This document shows positions 5,415 to 6,007 of a DNA stretch of 6,007 nt, piece by piece. The DNA lies in NCBI GenBank assembly GCA_040758525.1, contig JBFLVQ010000595.1:1-6007 (forward strand). Reading direction: 5' to 3'. A program made the position numbers and the translations under genes. Source of the DNA: JBFLVQ01 sp040758525 (GTDB lineage Bacteria; Acidobacteriota; Blastocatellia; Chloracidobacteriales; JADJPF01). The notes beneath the pieces are model-generated. The model saw only the letters and a list, made by a program, of their open reading frames with translations. It was not told where the DNA came from and searched no databases. Position 1 is the stretch's first letter; each line of letters opens with the position of its first letter.

Positions 5415-6007
5415 AAGAGAGATTTACCTGGAAGCGGATAGCGCAATGTCTTGTCGTACTAGTTTGTGCTTTCACACTCAAACTATACTACTCAACGGCA
5501 AGCGTCAATCAGTTACGCTGGATTCTCGCTCCTACGACTGCATTTGTTGAACTAATCTCTGGTATCTCGTTTGAATTTGAGTCTTATGCAGGCTATATCA
5601 GCAGAGAACAGAGGTTTCTGATTGCCGCTTCCTGTGCAGGAGTAAATTTCTTGATCACTGCATTCCTGATGCTTTCACTGAAAGAGCTATTAAGGAATCG
5701 ATCACAAAACATCACCTGGGGATTTATTCCAGCTACCGCTCTGATTGCCTATCTTGTCACGCTTGTTGCGAATACTATACGTATCTACATTGCATTATGG
5801 CTGCGTAGTATGCCTGTAGAGATTAGCTGGTTGAATCCAGCTCAACTGCACCGCTTCGAAGGCATCCTAATCTACTTTGGGTTTCTGCTATTGCTGTTTA
5901 TTGTGAGCGAAAAAATAGCTTTGAAAAAGAGTTCGAATCTGTTCCAGCAAGCTTACTTTCCTCTACTTGTCTATTATGCAATAACATTAGCAATCCCCCT
6001 GGTAAAT
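5411..6007 (+). CDS. Short exosortase, XrtK/XrtN type (runs off window)
   Basis: The frame stays open for 199 codons to the last base, so the C-terminus is missing. It encodes a multi-pass membrane protein with hydrophobic segments near residues 11-27, 68-90, 104-131, 150-166 and 181-199. The three exosortase active-site residues are visible: C75 in AASCAGVNF, R124 in ANTIRIYIALW and H147 in QLHRFEGILIYF. Exosortases are membrane transpeptidase-like enzymes that cut substrate proteins at a C-terminal motif-helix-basic tail during export. The compact size and the SCAGVNF and HRFEG patterns fit the small exosortase K/N groups better than the long EPS-linked XrtA type; the exact subfamily is from memory and less sure. 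ATG 5411-5413 overlaps the upstream TGA as ATGA and has no good Shine-Dalgarno of its own, so translation is probably coupled to the VIT/vWA gene, its likely substrate. Confidence 0.85.
   Translation, partial: MKERFTWKRIAQCLVVLVCAFTLKLYYSTASVNQLRWILAPTTAFVELISGISFEFESYAGYISREQRFLIAASCAGVNFLITAFLMLSLKELLRNRSQNITWGFIPATALIAYLVTLVANTIRIYIALWLRSMPVEISWLNPAQLHRFEGILIYFGFLLLLFIVSEKIALKKSSNLFQQAYFPLLVYYAITLAIPLVN

Noticed and set aside
5264..5446. Minus-strand open frame over the VIT gene end and exosortase start
   Set aside because: It is antisense to the sorting tail and the overlapping start of the exosortase, with no family resemblance.
1..6007. Cyanobacterial origin marked by HIP1 octamers (GCGATCGC)
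   Set aside because: I saw no copy of the octamer. This argues only weakly against HIP1-rich cyanobacteria and does not identify the host.

Overview
This window carries six protein-coding genes, five complete and one cut by the right edge, in a genome of moderate GC content. There are no RNA genes, insertion sequences or CRISPR arrays that I can see. The organism cannot be named with confidence. An exosortase-type enzyme beside an exported VIT/von Willebrand A protein points to a bacterium with an envelope-sorting system, most probably diderm. No gene here is a good taxonomic marker.

Left half (1-2537): three plus-strand genes that look separately transcribed, each with its own leader and palindromes between them. 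They are an HD-domain protein of the cyanamide-hydratase-like type (124-783), a small four-helix membrane protein (974-1375), and a DJ-1/PfpI (GATase1-like) protein (1575-2537). The DJ-1/PfpI protein keeps the nucleophile cysteine but lacks the usual histidine, and it has an unrecognised C-terminal domain where an AraC-type HTH often sits. Nothing ties these three into one pathway. Perfect inverted repeats lie at 3-39, 1408-1438 and 1531-1545.

Middle (2538-3422): a convergent single-domain cupin (2668-3039, minus strand) shares a hairpin terminator region with the DJ-1 gene. The cupin's own leader can fold a small hairpin into its Shine-Dalgarno sequence. A 383-base gene-free stretch then separates the cupin from the divergent right-hand operon.

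Right half (3423-6007): the most interesting part. It is a two-gene unit whose stop and start codons overlap as ATGA. The first gene encodes a secreted VIT + vWA protein with a signal peptide, an intact MIDAS motif and a C-terminal tripartite sorting-signal-like tail (SEPEF, hydrophobic helix, RGRRR). The second encodes a short exosortase of the XrtK/XrtN kind with the expected Cys, Arg and His. The simplest reading is a dedicated sorting pair: the enzyme processes the tail of the protein encoded just upstream. The exosortase frame is still open at the last base of the window.
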